A stretch of 64,000 nucleotides of DNA from Deltaproteobacteria bacterium (lineage in GTDB: Bacteria > Desulfobacterota > Desulfuromonadia > Desulfuromonadales > BM103). Made by a program: the position numbers and the translations under genes. Of the stretch, positions 28,685-38,415 are shown one piece after another (position 1 is the stretch's first letter; each line of letters opens with the position of its first letter). The notes under the pieces are model-generated. The model made no database searches, was not told the origin of the DNA, and saw nothing but the letters and a program-made list of their open reading frames with translations. Location of the stretch: the NCBI GenBank assembly GCA_024636215.1, contig JAGXHL010000081.1:35469-99468 (forward strand), read 5' to 3'.

Positions 28685-29481
28685 TGAGCAATGAGCCTTG
28701 CGGAATAACGGACCTGCAGCAACAGGCCCAGGAAAACCGCGGCCAGGGCGAACTGATAAACGTAGGCCATACTTAACTCAGGCACAGCCTGGTAATGGGG
28801 AGCAAAACCGAGCCGGGTAGCCTCGATGCCGTGGGCTACAGGGTTATACATGAGCCATTCACGGTAAGGCCCGGGAACCCTGCCTAAGGGGAAGATGACC
28901 CCTGACATGATATATAATGGGGCCATGGCCATACCAATAATTTTACCCAACTCCGGTAGCAATTCAGTTATGACCGAAGTTATCAGACCGAATCCGATCC
29001 CGACCATCCAGAGCCCCAGAAACGCCTCGAGAACGGCCAGGGGATCAGCCGGCGGGGTTGCAAAACCAAACAGAGTCGCACCACTCATCAGAATAATGGC
29101 GATCAGAACCAGCAGGAATCCTTCCAGGGTACAGCGTATCAACACGCAATCAACCGGTTTGACCTGCCGGTAAACGAACAGAGCGCGATTGGCGTCAATG
29201 GCATTGCGTGCCTGTGTCCCCGTATTTTTGAACATGAAAAAAGCCAGCAGACCGACCATGATCCAGAGCGGTGTGTCAATGCCACCAACCATGCGCGCAC
29301 GAATCACGGTAAACAGAAACATCAGATAGACAACGTGCGTGCCAGGCTCCGCGAGCAACCAGACCCAGGCAAAACGACGGGCCGAGAGCCGAGAGACCGC
29401 TTCACGCAGGAAGAGCGCTTTCCAGACACTCCAGGTTATCTCCGCCGGGGACTTCAGGTTTATATCAGAGTGTGCTTGCAT
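28681..29481 (-). CDS. kpsM: Capsule ABC transporter permease KpsM
   Basis: 266 aa with six hydrophobic segments, as in the ABC-2 family (VVYLMFLFTVI, PLWIMVGLLAFFMFKNTG, GFLLVLIAIILM, GMAMAPLYIMSGVIFPL...). The N-terminal FLREAVSRLSARRFAWVWLLAEP is a KpsM/Wzm hallmark, as is the block MSGVIFPLGRVPGPYREWL.YNP. It forms the membrane channel with KpsT. It is separated by 88 bp from the small secreted-protein gene upstream, so both may share the promoter at about 30118. Confidence 0.93.
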   Translation of the reverse strand: MQAHSDINLKSPAEITWSVWKALFLREAVSRLSARRFAWVWLLAEPGTHVVYLMFLFTVIRARMVGGIDTPLWIMVGLLAFFMFKNTGTQARNAIDANRALFVYRQVKPVDCVLIRCTLEGFLLVLIAIILMSGATLFGFATPPADPLAVLEAFLGLWMVGIGFGLITSVITELLPELGKIIGMAMAPLYIMSGVIFPLGRVPGPYREWLMYNPVAHGIEATRLGFAPHYQAVPELSMAYVYQFALAAVFLGLLLQVRYSARLIAQ

Positions 29482-29569
29482 AGCATTTTACCAGTGGTTA
29501 ATAAGAGAAGCCATTGACCTGGAAACCCATCAACACGGCAACAGGCTCACCAGCAAAGTCAGATTGCCC

Positions 29570-30079
29570 TCACTGCCCCTCGACAAGCATATCTTCAAGT
29601 TTGTAGTCACCGACCACTATTGTCACCTTATCGCCTGGCTTGATCAAGCCAGGATTGCCGAAGAACATCCAGTAGGTTACCCCTTCCTTGGGGTTTCGAC
29701 CTGTCGGCCGCATGGGTCCGAGCTTGGCAGGAACAGGAACGGTCAGGCTCTTACCGGTTGCTTGATCAACCAGATAAGGTTTTATATCTTCGCGAAAAAA
29801 TAGCAGCGCTTTTTCAAGATCTGTGACACGAAACCGGAAATCAAGCATATGTCCCGCAGCTGTATCCCGTAAGGCAACGACTTCGATGCCAAAACGCTCC
29901 TCAAGACTTACATTGTTTAGCCCTTCAGCACTGGCATCGACAACATCATCTGTGTTGGTCATTTCATTGTCGGAATTTATAGCATTTGAAGTCACTGGCG
30001 TGAAGGAAAGCAATAACAGGAAAAAAACCAGCTTCAGCGGAAGCGAAATCGAATGAATGGAAAGGTTTGAAAAAATCAT
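29570..30079 (-). CDS. Exported protein of unknown function
   Basis: 169 aa. Residues 1-32 form a signal peptide with core LKLVFFLLLLSFTPVTSNA. The mature part is acidic at first, then a beta-rich domain with VVALRDTAAGHMLDFRFRVTD, AKLGPMRPTGR and DKVTIVVGDYKLEDM. I do not recognise a family. AAAGG lies 7 bases before the ATG. As the first gene behind the promoter and ahead of kpsM it may belong to the capsule operon, possibly as a periplasmic accessory; this is inference. Confidence 0.65.
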   Translation of the reverse strand: MIFSNLSIHSISLPLKLVFFLLLLSFTPVTSNAINSDNEMTNTDDVVDASAEGLNNVSLEERFGIEVVALRDTAAGHMLDFRFRVTDLEKALLFFREDIKPYLVDQATGKSLTVPVPAKLGPMRPTGRNPKEGVTYWMFFGNPGLIKPGDKVTIVVGDYKLEDMLVEGQ

Positions 30080-30117
30080 GACGGAACCTTTGGGAAAGAG
30101 TTCAATTATATTTGCGA

Positions 30118-30126
30118 ATTATAGCA
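30118..30126 (-). promoter_or_regulatory. Candidate extended -10 promoter of the capsule operon
   Basis: On the minus strand the string TGCTATAAT is a perfect -10 hexamer with the extended TGn. No good -35 is present at 17 bp. It lies 38 bases upstream of the ATG at 30079, in an AT-rich stretch, and is the only strong promoter-like signal upstream of kpsM. Confidence 0.45.
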
Positions 30127-30309
30127 AAAACCATTGATATTTATACACAAATAATTAATGAAAAGCTTACCTTGCTACCATACCTAAGGGGGCTGGTGTT
30201 TTCTGACCACTCGCAGGTAGGACATCGATACTTTAACTTACGCCATCGTTAACTTATTACGCGCAGTCCGTGGGTTATCCATTAAAACGAGAAGTTACAG
30301 GAGACGACA

Positions 30310-30345
30310 ACAACGCGGGCAGCGCACTTACGCTGTCCGCGTTGT
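30310..30345 (-). terminator. Hairpin after the cytochrome gene, probable terminator
   Basis: A 15-bp stem with one mismatch (arms 30310-30324 and 30331-30345) and a six-base loop, 20 bases beyond the stop of the pentahaem cytochrome gene. On the minus strand the stem is followed by a T-rich run (TTGTTGTCGTCTCC), weak but in the right direction. It would end the 30.4-44.6 kb operon before the capsule locus. Confidence 0.55.
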
Positions 30346-30365
30346 GTTCACAACCTCCTCTGGAT

Positions 30366-33300
30366 TTATGGTGAAACAATCGTAAACATTCCGTCTGACC
30401 ATTGAGCCACGGAGAGGTTGGTCGCCCCGTTGAACGCTGTTACCCTGAAACGCTTACCAGATTCGTTCACAGCGTCCAAAGGAACCGTCCAGTTGTAACT
30501 GTTTCCGTTGACAACCACTCCAATTGCATGTGGCGTATTGTTTGAGTCAAAATAGAACAGACGATAGCGATCCGCCCCAGGAATCGACGCCCATGTGAGC
30601 TGATAAGTTTGGCCACTGGTCAGAATCTCACCTCCGTTCGGGTACAACTGAGAAGAAATCGTGAAGGGTGCGTCCGACCATTGAACCGTTCCAGGAATCA
30701 GGGTGCCGCCACTGAACGCTGTCACTCGGAAATGTTTGCCCGGTTCGGCCAGGGCATCGTGCGGCACAGTCCATGGGTATTCAGTTACATTGCCTACATT
30801 GTCGATCACATGTTCCTTATTGTCGGCGTCGAAATAGCGAAGGCGATAATTTTCCGCACCGAGCACAGGAGCCCAGGTTAGCTGATAAGTAATCCCTTCG
30901 ACAAGGGTTTCGCCCCCGGCAGGGAAAAGTTGACTGAGAATATCAAAAGTTCCACCAGACCACTGGACTCCCAGTCGTTCGGCAGTCGCATCAAAAGCTG
31001 TGACCCTCAGCCGGTTGTTCGGGCCAGCGACACCGTTATATGGAATCATCCATATGTAATCGTTGACATTACCAACATCGGCGACATGGTGCGGCTGGTT
31101 CTGTGCATCGAAATAATACAGCCTGTAACGACTCGCACCGGCCGGAGCCACCCACTGGATGCGGAAAGTGGTCCCTGTCAGCAGGGTCTCTCCGCCATTT
31201 GGGAGCACCGATGCCGGAGCAGGGACAACCGTGAAGTTCCCGTCGCTCCAATCGACGCCTACCCGGGCGCTGGCATCGTCAAAAGCCGTGATCCGGAAGC
31301 GCTTGCCCCCTTCGGCCAGGACATCTGTCGGCACCTTCCAGTCATAGCTGCTCCCCCCGTTTACCAAAGCAACGAAATGCGGAGTATTGTCGGCATCAAA
31401 ATAAAACAGCCGATACTGGGTTGCCGAAGGATGGGAGCCCCAACGCACTGATGTCACCTCACCCGCCGTCAGGGTCTCGCCACCGTTTGGTGACGCCAAG
31501 CCAAACCCGATCTGCGCTCTTGCCATCTCATAAGGTACGATCCCCGCCACCTGGGGGCCGCTGCCATCAAGTCCGTGGTTGTGGTACCAGAGCTGCCAGA
31601 TAGCAGGGCCCCAGGCTCTCAACGAGTCAAAGAAAGTATCGGTCTGAACGAGATAGGCATTATCAGCAGAAGTCGGATTCAGGCCATTCGCCTGAGCGTA
31701 GGTTGGCACATCGCCATTATCGGGACCATAGAGCGCGCGATTGGCTCCTGTTCCGGCAATTTCATCACGCAGGAACTCAATATACTCACGCGAGGTGCCC
31801 TGATAATTAAGTGTGACCACTACCTGATCTGCACCTGTGGCGATGGTGGTCGAAACATCATCGTAGCCACCCATAAGCTCAGCGGCACTGTAAAGGTTCG
31901 TCTCCGGCGTTGTTGTTGAATCGGAAATACCGCCAGGAGAAACCGGCTCGGCAAGCCTGGTGATTGCCGTGGCAAGATCAAAACCTTTGGGAGGAATCCG
32001 ATTGTCTTTGTAACGGCCGGTTGCAAGCGCGAAATGAAAGGTGTGCTCCTCGCCGGTCAAAGCGCTCTTGGTGTTCGCTTCGTAGACCAGAGTGTCGTCA
32101 TAAACCTGGTTCTGACCGAGCGGTGACGGATCAGGGACAACCTGTTGACCATCATAATTCCAGTAGTCCAAGCCGCCGACGAAGGTACCGGCAGCCATAT
32201 CATAGGGGTTGATTTCCTGAATCAGGTTGCCGTTCTGGTAGGCCTTGATGTTAACAAACATCCGACGACCTTCCGGATAACCGCTAAGCAGTTTATGACC
32301 GGTGTTGTTCTGCACCTGGAAAGTCAGGCTACCATCCTGATCGTTATAGACAAGGTTCTTAATGGTTCCAGCCCGGACAAGCTGTTTCTTGGCCCGTTCC
32401 GACGCCTCCAGAAGGGCATCACCGTTACTATCGAGGTGAGGACTTATGCCCTGGGTCATATCCAGAGTGAGTGTTGCCGGGCCCTGGGTCATGATATCGA
32501 AGTTGATCTGATCAAAGATTGGCAGGCTGTCATCAGTGCTGGCAAGGATGTAGCTGATCCAGCTATTGCCACCCTGCAGATCATGCGAGGGAACACCTGA
32601 AGCGACGTGATCTGTTGAAGCGTTGGGACGAACAATACCGCCGCCTGAGGATGCCGTTACGCCATTCACATCAGCCATATGGCAATCCTGGCACTTGGCG
32701 GCGTTGGTGATACCGGCCCCACCCTGAGCTTGAAACTCTGCGTTGGTCGCAGCACCACCCGGGTTACTGCCATAGGCTGACGACATAAACTCGGAGAAGG
32801 TTCTCTCTACGTGCGCGTAAGAAAATGCTGAGGTGACCTCACTCGGGAGCGGGTTAGCCGGATCTGCGCTGAGATTTGCCAGTACCGGGTTGGAGACGTC
32901 ATGACAGGTGGAACAGAAATATTTTGACTTATGGTAACGGCTGTATAACTTGTCGTGAGTTTCCGTGTCCACGGCAGCATCGGCAAACGGACCACGCATT
33001 GACTGAGGATTGAGCGGCGTTGATTCCATGAACATCTGGCCGCCGCCGTTTTCTGTATAGGTCAGAGAAACTGGAGCCTCTGTAGCATTGTTATAAAAAG
33101 GGCTGCCATTGAAGAATGTCAGACCGGAGGCAAGACTCCAGTCGACCAGGCGGGTGTTTGTAACCTGCTGGCTGATACTTGCCGACACGGCCTCGTCCCA
33201 GTCGGTTTCGCCGCGAGTACCATTCGCCGTCGCAGTAAAGAAAGGATCATAAAGGCTGTGGCAAACATCACAGTGAACACCATCGAAGTCACCGCCAGTC

Positions 33301-33719
33301 ATCATGCCCCCGGAAACATCGTCGGAGCGATCACTCATCCAGCCCTGCGGGAAATGACATCGCAAGCAAAGGTCTGTAGCGTTGGGACGGCCAATCGCCC
33401 AGATCGAGTCCTGGGCAGCTACCGTCATGGTTGCCCAGAAGATCGGGTCACGAGCGGCCTGAGCCATCATTGAACCTTGCCAGGCGAAACCGGGCATGCC
33501 CTGGTCTGTCGCCAGACCTGGATTGCCCCAGTGGCAATTAACGCAAGCCCCATCGGCCTGGTCATCGGCGGGGGCTGTGATGTTCGTAGCGGGGTTCGGT
33601 TGGGTGCCTGGCATTCTTACCAGAGGATCTGAGTCGACTGGCAGTGATTCCCATGCAAATGCAGAAGGAGAAACAAGAAGCAGAATCAGTATGATGGCAG
33701 TGAGAATCCATTTTTTCAT
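30366..33719 (-). CDS. Secreted pentahaem cytochrome c with four C-terminal KNH-like modules
   Basis: 1117 aa. Signal peptide 1-22. Five CxxCH haem sites: CVNCH, CLRCH, CDVCH, CSTCH and CQDCH, all in the first 360 residues. Residues about 440-700 form a beta-rich domain without a motif I know. The last 380 residues are four modules PNGGETLxxGxxYxLxW...YRLFYFDxDNxPH...KRFRVTAF...W.DGxFTI, the same as in the subtilase and two neighbours. A strong Shine-Dalgarno (GGGAGG) precedes the ATG. It is the last gene of the operon and followed by a hairpin. It is probably an extracellular electron carrier for the cupredoxin proteins encoded upstream (inferred). Its last two modules are almost identical in DNA to those of 33816-35705. 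Confidence 0.88.
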   Translation of the reverse strand: MKKWILTAIILILLLVSPSAFAWESLPVDSDPLVRMPGTQPNPATNITAPADDQADGACVNCHWGNPGLATDQGMPGFAWQGSMMAQAARDPIFWATMTVAAQDSIWAIGRPNATDLCLRCHFPQGWMSDRSDDVSGGMMTGGDFDGVHCDVCHSLYDPFFTATANGTRGETDWDEAVSASISQQVTNTRLVDWSLASGLTFFNGSPFYNNATEAPVSLTYTENGGGQMFMESTPLNPQSMRGPFADAAVDTETHDKLYSRYHKSKYFCSTCHDVSNPVLANLSADPANPLPSEVTSAFSYAHVERTFSEFMSSAYGSNPGGAATNAEFQAQGGAGITNAAKCQDCHMADVNGVTASSGGGIVRPNASTDHVASGVPSHDLQGGNSWISYILASTDDSLPIFDQINFDIMTQGPATLTLDMTQGISPHLDSNGDALLEASERAKKQLVRAGTIKNLVYNDQDGSLTFQVQNNTGHKLLSGYPEGRRMFVNIKAYQNGNLIQEINPYDMAAGTFVGGLDYWNYDGQQVVPDPSPLGQNQVYDDTLVYEANTKSALTGEEHTFHFALATGRYKDNRIPPKGFDLATAITRLAEPVSPGGISDSTTTPETNLYSAAELMGGYDDVSTTIATGADQVVVTLNYQGTSREYIEFLRDEIAGTGANRALYGPDNGDVPTYAQANGLNPTSADNAYLVQTDTFFDSLRAWGPAIWQLWYHNHGLDGSGPQVAGIVPYEMARAQIGFGLASPNGGETLTAGEVTSVRWGSHPSATQYRLFYFDADNTPHFVALVNGGSSYDWKVPTDVLAEGGKRFRITAFDDASARVGVDWSDGNFTVVPAPASVLPNGGETLLTGTTFRIQWVAPAGASRYRLYYFDAQNQPHHVADVGNVNDYIWMIPYNGVAGPNNRLRVTAFDATAERLGVQWSGGTFDILSQLFPAGGETLVEGITYQLTWAPVLGAENYRLRYFDADNKEHVIDNVGNVTEYPWTVPHDALAEPGKHFRVTAFSGGTLIPGTVQWSDAPFTISSQLYPNGGEILTSGQTYQLTWASIPGADRYRLFYFDSNNTPHAIGVVVNGNSYNWTVPLDAVNESGKRFRVTAFNGATNLSVAQWSDGMFTIVSP

Positions 33720-33815
33720 TTCTTACCTCCCAATAAAGCAGCTAAAAAAATGCAGCGAGCCATTTTGGGCCCGCTGCGGAACGAACGAAACTAAATAGGC
33801 CAGGTAATCGCCCGA

Positions 33816-35705
33816 TTAAGGTGCGATTGTAAAGGTTCCGTCTGACCATTGAACCACGGAGAGGTTGGTCGCCCCGTTGAACGCTGTTACTCTGAAACGT
33901 TTACCAGATTCGTTTACCGCGTCCAAAGGAACCGTCCAGTTGTAACTAGTGCCGTTGACAACCACCCCAATCGCATGTGGCGTATTGTTTGAGTCGAAAT
34001 AGAACAGACGATAGCGGTCCGCCCCGGGAATCGACGCCCATGTGAGCTGATAAGTTTGGCCACTGGTCAGAATCTCCCCTCCGTTCGGGTACAACTGAGA
34101 AGCAATCGTGAAGGGTGCGTCCGACCATTGAACCGTTCCAGGAATCAGGGTGCCGCCACTGAATGCCGTGACCCGGTAACGCTTGCCTGATTCGGCCGAG
34201 ACATCAAATGGAATGGTCCAAGTGTAACCTGTCACATTGCCGACATTTGCGATTACGCGAATAGTATTGTCAGCATCGAAATAACGGAGGCGGTAACTGT
34301 CTGCACCCGGCACCACTCCCCATGCCAGTTGATAGGTCAGACCCTCAGTCAAAGTTTCTCCGCCATTCGGGAACATTTGTGACTGAATGGTAAAAGTTTC
34401 GTCGGACAAATCAGCCCCAAGTAAAGTAGCACCACTGAACGCCGCCACACGCATGGATTTTCCTGATTCAGCAACGGCATCAAAGGGAATAGTCCAGTTG
34501 AAGCTATCGACATTACCCAGACTGCCTAGACGATGAATCGTACCATCTGCATCAAAGTAAACTACCCGGTAATCATCAGCGGCAGGATTAAGAACCCAGC
34601 GCACTGTATAAGTACCCCCGCGGGTCCAGGATTCGCCGCCATTGGGAACCAGCAGCGCGCCTTCTTCACCTATTGCCAGTTTAGCCAGCAATCCGCCGCC
34701 TCCGGTTCCGGCGTTGGTGAGATTGAAGCGGGCGTCATAAAGATTCGTGATCCCGGGCTGGGGATCACTCCAGAGAGCATCCCTGGTCTTACCGGCCGTT
34801 AATTCCACGGAGTAGACCTCTTGCGGATAGGGCAGTAGATTACCATCTTCGGAGATCAGGCTGAAATAGTCACCCTGCATAACGGGAACCCTGGTTTCAT
34901 ACCCGGCATTGACAAAGCGCAGAAGCACGTTGCCTACAGATCCACCCACGATAGATGTTGCAGTTCCGGCACTATAAGGCTGACCGTTGACCAGGTAATA
35001 GTCAGGGTTAAAATCCATGGTGCTGCTGTAACTTTGCCCGGGGCCATAATCATCCAGGGCAATCGCGGCATGCAAAGCCGTATCGATTTCACTGTAGACC
35101 AGAACTTGCTCTGCAGTAAATGTCGAGTCAGCGTCGTAAGCCTGGTTGGTTGTCCCGGCAGGATAAACGACCAGGACGGCGAACAGGCCCATCTGCACCT
35201 GAACCGCCTGGTGACTACCACTCTGAATCAGGTAGGTACCGGGCTTAAGATTCCAGGAATAACTATCGGAACCGCCACCACTGTTGGCTTCATGAGTCAA
35301 CGATCTGACACGTTGCGTTGCATTCATGCGTGAACCGGTATCGCCATTGGTCCAGGTCGGCACCATAGCGAAGGGCTCAGTTGCCAGCAAGCCAGGGATG
35401 ATCAGGGAGGTGGGCTTTTTTAAAGTCGAAGCCGTGTCATCAGGCAAATTGTTGGTCAGGTTGATAGTCAAGACCGACTCATTGGTTTTGATGACCGGGA
35501 CCTTCCAATCACCAGCTGCATGAGCCGCATCTGCGGTGTCACGCAGACCCCACATGGGAACAGTGGTCAAGTCCGGCATGGTCACAGATGCCTCTTCGGC
35601 GACCATATTGACCGTCAGGCCGAGGGCGGTTCCTGCAGACAGCCAGATAAAGGCTGTCAGCAAAAGGGCGGAACACAGGTAGTTTCTCATCTTTAAAACT
35701 CTCAT
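33816..35705 (-). CDS. Secreted cupredoxin-domain protein lacking copper ligands, with three KNH-like modules
   Basis: 629 aa. Signal peptide about 1-29. Residues about 35-350 have the two-cupredoxin layout of multicopper oxidases (VLTINLTNNLP, PGTYLIQSGSHQAVQVQMGLFAVL in pattern, NVLLRFVNAGYETRVPVMQGDYFSLI). However, the His and Cys residues of the usual HxH, HSH, HPxHxH and HCH motifs are missing, leaving only one His in the second motif. Three KNH-like modules end the protein. It is probably a structural or docking relative of the two oxidase-like neighbours and not a catalyst. The gene follows the next upstream one by 19 bp and precedes the cytochrome by 96 bp. Confidence 0.8.
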   Translation of the reverse strand: MRVLKMRNYLCSALLLTAFIWLSAGTALGLTVNMVAEEASVTMPDLTTVPMWGLRDTADAAHAAGDWKVPVIKTNESVLTINLTNNLPDDTASTLKKPTSLIIPGLLATEPFAMVPTWTNGDTGSRMNATQRVRSLTHEANSGGGSDSYSWNLKPGTYLIQSGSHQAVQVQMGLFAVLVVYPAGTTNQAYDADSTFTAEQVLVYSEIDTALHAAIALDDYGPGQSYSSTMDFNPDYYLVNGQPYSAGTATSIVGGSVGNVLLRFVNAGYETRVPVMQGDYFSLISEDGNLLPYPQEVYSVELTAGKTRDALWSDPQPGITNLYDARFNLTNAGTGGGGLLAKLAIGEEGALLVPNGGESWTRGGTYTVRWVLNPAADDYRVVYFDADGTIHRLGSLGNVDSFNWTIPFDAVAESGKSMRVAAFSGATLLGADLSDETFTIQSQMFPNGGETLTEGLTYQLAWGVVPGADSYRLRYFDADNTIRVIANVGNVTGYTWTIPFDVSAESGKRYRVTAFSGGTLIPGTVQWSDAPFTIASQLYPNGGEILTSGQTYQLTWASIPGADRYRLFYFDSNNTPHAIGVVVNGTSYNWTVPLDAVNESGKRFRVTAFNGATNLSVVQWSDGTFTIAP

Positions 35706-35724
35706 TTCAGGTATTCCCCCTTTC

Positions 35725-37047
35725 TTATTGGATATCGTTGACAGTCGGCGGTTCGATAATCAGGAAAGTCAGCATTCCGCCAGGGAAAATGTCATCGTTG
35801 GTTAACTCTTTTTCACTGTGTGAATGCCACATGTAGTAGTAGCCGCCGTTCTGGTTAAAGCCCCCTTCGCCCGGCGGAAGGAAAGCGCCGCCACCAAGGT
35901 AAGGACTGCCACTGTAGAAGGGGCTGAAGGTCAACTCCTGGATTCCCGGCAGCTCGACCGGCAGTGGCTTCAAATGATCAGCCACATACTCATAAGTGGC
36001 ATCGTCAAAACCATCAGCGCCTGGCGCGCCCGTTTCATTATTGAAGTCATCAATCAAAGTGATGCCATCTGCTGCGGTGTGGCCATACATATCCCAACCC
36101 ATTTTCTCGCCGGTCCAGGTAAAGATACCGTCATAGGTTTCACCGGGGTTTACGGTCTGGGTAAAATCAGCAACAGCCAAGTCAGCACTTACGCCATTGC
36201 TAGACAGCATCCGGCCATCTTTGGCGACCAGGTCAAAGTGGTTGCCGTGGGTGTGCAGCGGGTGGGGATCACGACCACCGCCAACGAAACGAATCAGGAT
36301 CCTTTCGCCGGGGCGAATGCGCGGCAGACAGTTGTAAGGCTGGGTTGGCAGCCACGACACGTTGTTGTCAAGAACCGTGTCGGGACCATTGCGACCGTTT
36401 ATGAACCAGTAAACCGGATGAAATTTATTGGTGTCGATTTCACTCATTCGGCCAAATTCGACCAGGTCATGAAAGCGAGGGTCCATATCGGTGAGCAGGA
36501 ACAGGACTTCATAGTCGTAGGCCGTGCTGGCATCACCGTAGGCGGTCAGCCCGCCGCCTTCGGGACGTACGATAATCGCGCCGACCAACCCCATGTCCAC
36601 CTGCAGGTCCGGGTTGGTTCCGCTGTGGTACATGTAGGTGCCGGGATGGGTCGCCGTAAACGTATAACTGACTATGCCACCGCCTGCCGCAGCTTCATTG
36701 GTCAGAAGTCCGGGGGCACCGCCGGTTGCGGCGGCATTATGACCAGGGAAAACGATCGAGGTCGGGACCGAGAGCTGGTTGGTTAGATTGATGGTCACAA
36801 GATCACCCTCGTTAACGATCAGGGTCGGACCGGGATATTGAGTGGTCGCTTTGCCGGTGAGCGTATAACCCCAGACCATTACGGTGTTACCTTCACCGGT
36901 ACTGATGTGCCCGGGTTTCGCAGTGAAATCGAAACTGGTTCCGGTCTCTCCGACGATCAGGGCATTGGCAGCTCCAGCGAACCAGAGCAATAGAGCAACA
37001 GCCAGCAGTAACATCCGGCTTCGCTTTGTAAAATTATTTCTATGCAT
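35725..37047 (-). CDS. Secreted multicopper-oxidase-like protein with trinuclear-type His motifs, no type 1 Cys
   Basis: 440 aa from the ATG at 37047; GGAGG is 5 bases ahead (the frame also opens at 37059, four codons earlier, without such a site). Signal peptide with core MLLLAVALLLWFAGAANA. Two cupredoxin domains: PGTYMYHSGTNPDLQVDMGLVGAI in pattern, then the canonical HPLHTHGNHF, and near the end YMWHSHSEKE...FPGGM, where the expected HCH of the type 1 copper site reads HSH. Trinuclear-cluster-type histidines are thus present while the type 1 cysteine is not. It lacks KNH-like modules. It would need an electron donor with a type 1 copper, possibly the product of the next upstream gene. Confidence 0.82.
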   Translation of the reverse strand: MHRNNFTKRSRMLLLAVALLLWFAGAANALIVGETGTSFDFTAKPGHISTGEGNTVMVWGYTLTGKATTQYPGPTLIVNEGDLVTINLTNQLSVPTSIVFPGHNAAATGGAPGLLTNEAAAGGGIVSYTFTATHPGTYMYHSGTNPDLQVDMGLVGAIIVRPEGGGLTAYGDASTAYDYEVLFLLTDMDPRFHDLVEFGRMSEIDTNKFHPVYWFINGRNGPDTVLDNNVSWLPTQPYNCLPRIRPGERILIRFVGGGRDPHPLHTHGNHFDLVAKDGRMLSSNGVSADLAVADFTQTVNPGETYDGIFTWTGEKMGWDMYGHTAADGITLIDDFNNETGAPGADGFDDATYEYVADHLKPLPVELPGIQELTFSPFYSGSPYLGGGAFLPPGEGGFNQNGGYYYMWHSHSEKELTNDDIFPGGMLTFLIIEPPTVNDIQ

Positions 37048-37080
37048 TACGTCCTCCATTTCGGCAGTTCATTTACGAGA

Positions 37081-38349
37081 CTAGTTCAGGACAATTTCTG
37101 TCATCATGCCGCCGAAATCTTCCTGGTTGTTGCTCAACTGATGTAAATTACGCGAATACAGGAAGTAGGTTCCTGCAGGGATACCCGTTGTATCGAGGAT
37201 AACCTCCATCGACTCGCCGCCACCGAGATTGATCGAATTGGTTTTGTAAGAAAGGTCTGTGCCGGCAGCCTCTCCGCCTGAACGCAGGATTTTGGCGCCG
37301 TTGCCGACCACTGTCATCGGGATACTCGGTGAGATCAGGGTATAGTACTCAACCGTCGCCAGGCTTGAAACCCGTAACAAAATACTGTCACCGGCATTCG
37401 CTACAATCAGAGCATTCATATCCTGAGCATCGTAACCCTCGCCATTGAGAATCGGATTCGGGTTGACTGTATCCGGATATCCACGAGCGTTCAGCATCGG
37501 GTAGACATCATGCATACCGGCAAAAGGCAAGGGCTGGGTATTCTCGTTGGCATCGTGGAAGTTGGGATCCCAGGACTGAATCTGGATAGGGAAGTCGGCA
37601 TCATATCCGGTGGCACCATCCGTATCGTTATAAGCAAACTGGTTAAAGCCATTAATTGCAGGGCCGTTATCCTGGCGAGCCTTGACGTAGAAGTTGCCCA
37701 GCATACCCATCTGCATGTGCTCTGTTGCTTCGACATGACAGTGGTACATGAAGGTCCCCGGCTCAGCCAGGTAATAATAGTAGGTCAGGGTCGAGCCCAT
37801 ATTGATTGAAATGGCAGAGTCCGGCAGGCCGTCAAAGATCGAGGCCACATTGGGGAAGCCGTGATAGTGGACAGTATGCGGGTCAAACAAATCGGGTCGC
37901 ATCATCATACCGACGTTATGCAGGTTCAGGAATACGTGCTGCCCCTGCTTCAACTCGATCGTCGGGGCCGGGGAATTGGCCGCCAGAATCAAACCGTCAT
38001 TGTTCCACATGTTGCCGACCGTGCTTATGTCAGGAATGGGGTCAGCCGGCCAATCCGGCTGCACTTCGTTCGGGTCCACACCGCCAGCATTGTAGGCCAG
38101 GCCGGGAGGGCCGAAACGCGAGAAACCGAAGATGTATTGCGGGTAACCATCCGCCATCATCGCAAAGCCGTCACCGGAACCGATCTGCAGACAGACATGG
38201 TCATTATTGACGACCCCATCACCATCGGAATCGATGCCGTCCATATCCGGCGGGCATTGCTGCCGATAGATCGCGTCGGCGGGCGCCGCATTGAGCAGCA
38301 GAACCAACGCGAGTAGTGGCAGAACCGAAAGCTTCTTCATGAGCCTCAT
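37081..38349 (-). CDS. Secreted multicopper-oxidase-like protein with type 1 copper site in domain 1
   Basis: 422 aa from the ATG at 38349, which has AAAGGAG at good spacing; the longer frame to 38391 lacks this. Signal peptide with core KKLSVLPLLALVLLLNAAPADA. Domain 1 has the motif HTVHYHGF...FDG and then GTFMYHCHVEATEHMQMGM, a Cys-His-Met set like the type 1 site of two-domain oxidases and NirK. Domain 2 ends GTYFLYSRNLHQLSNNQEDF-GGMM without Cys. It has no KNH-like modules. It lies second in the operon, 66 bp after the beta-helix gene, and 33 bp ahead of the multicopper-oxidase-like gene. Confidence 0.85.
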   Translation of the reverse strand: MRLMKKLSVLPLLALVLLLNAAPADAIYRQQCPPDMDGIDSDGDGVVNNDHVCLQIGSGDGFAMMADGYPQYIFGFSRFGPPGLAYNAGGVDPNEVQPDWPADPIPDISTVGNMWNNDGLILAANSPAPTIELKQGQHVFLNLHNVGMMMRPDLFDPHTVHYHGFPNVASIFDGLPDSAISINMGSTLTYYYYLAEPGTFMYHCHVEATEHMQMGMLGNFYVKARQDNGPAINGFNQFAYNDTDGATGYDADFPIQIQSWDPNFHDANENTQPLPFAGMHDVYPMLNARGYPDTVNPNPILNGEGYDAQDMNALIVANAGDSILLRVSSLATVEYYTLISPSIPMTVVGNGAKILRSGGEAAGTDLSYKTNSINLGGGESMEVILDTTGIPAGTYFLYSRNLHQLSNNQEDFGGMMTEIVLN

Positions 38350-38415
38350 TATATATCTCCTTTCAAACCTCTTGAGACCCGCCGCGGGCAAGCCGGCGGG
38401 TCATTATTCTAGTAA

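Noticed and set aside
33816..35705. Calling this protein an active multicopper oxidase
   Set aside because: Two cupredoxin-like domains are present but nearly all copper-binding His/Cys residues are absent.
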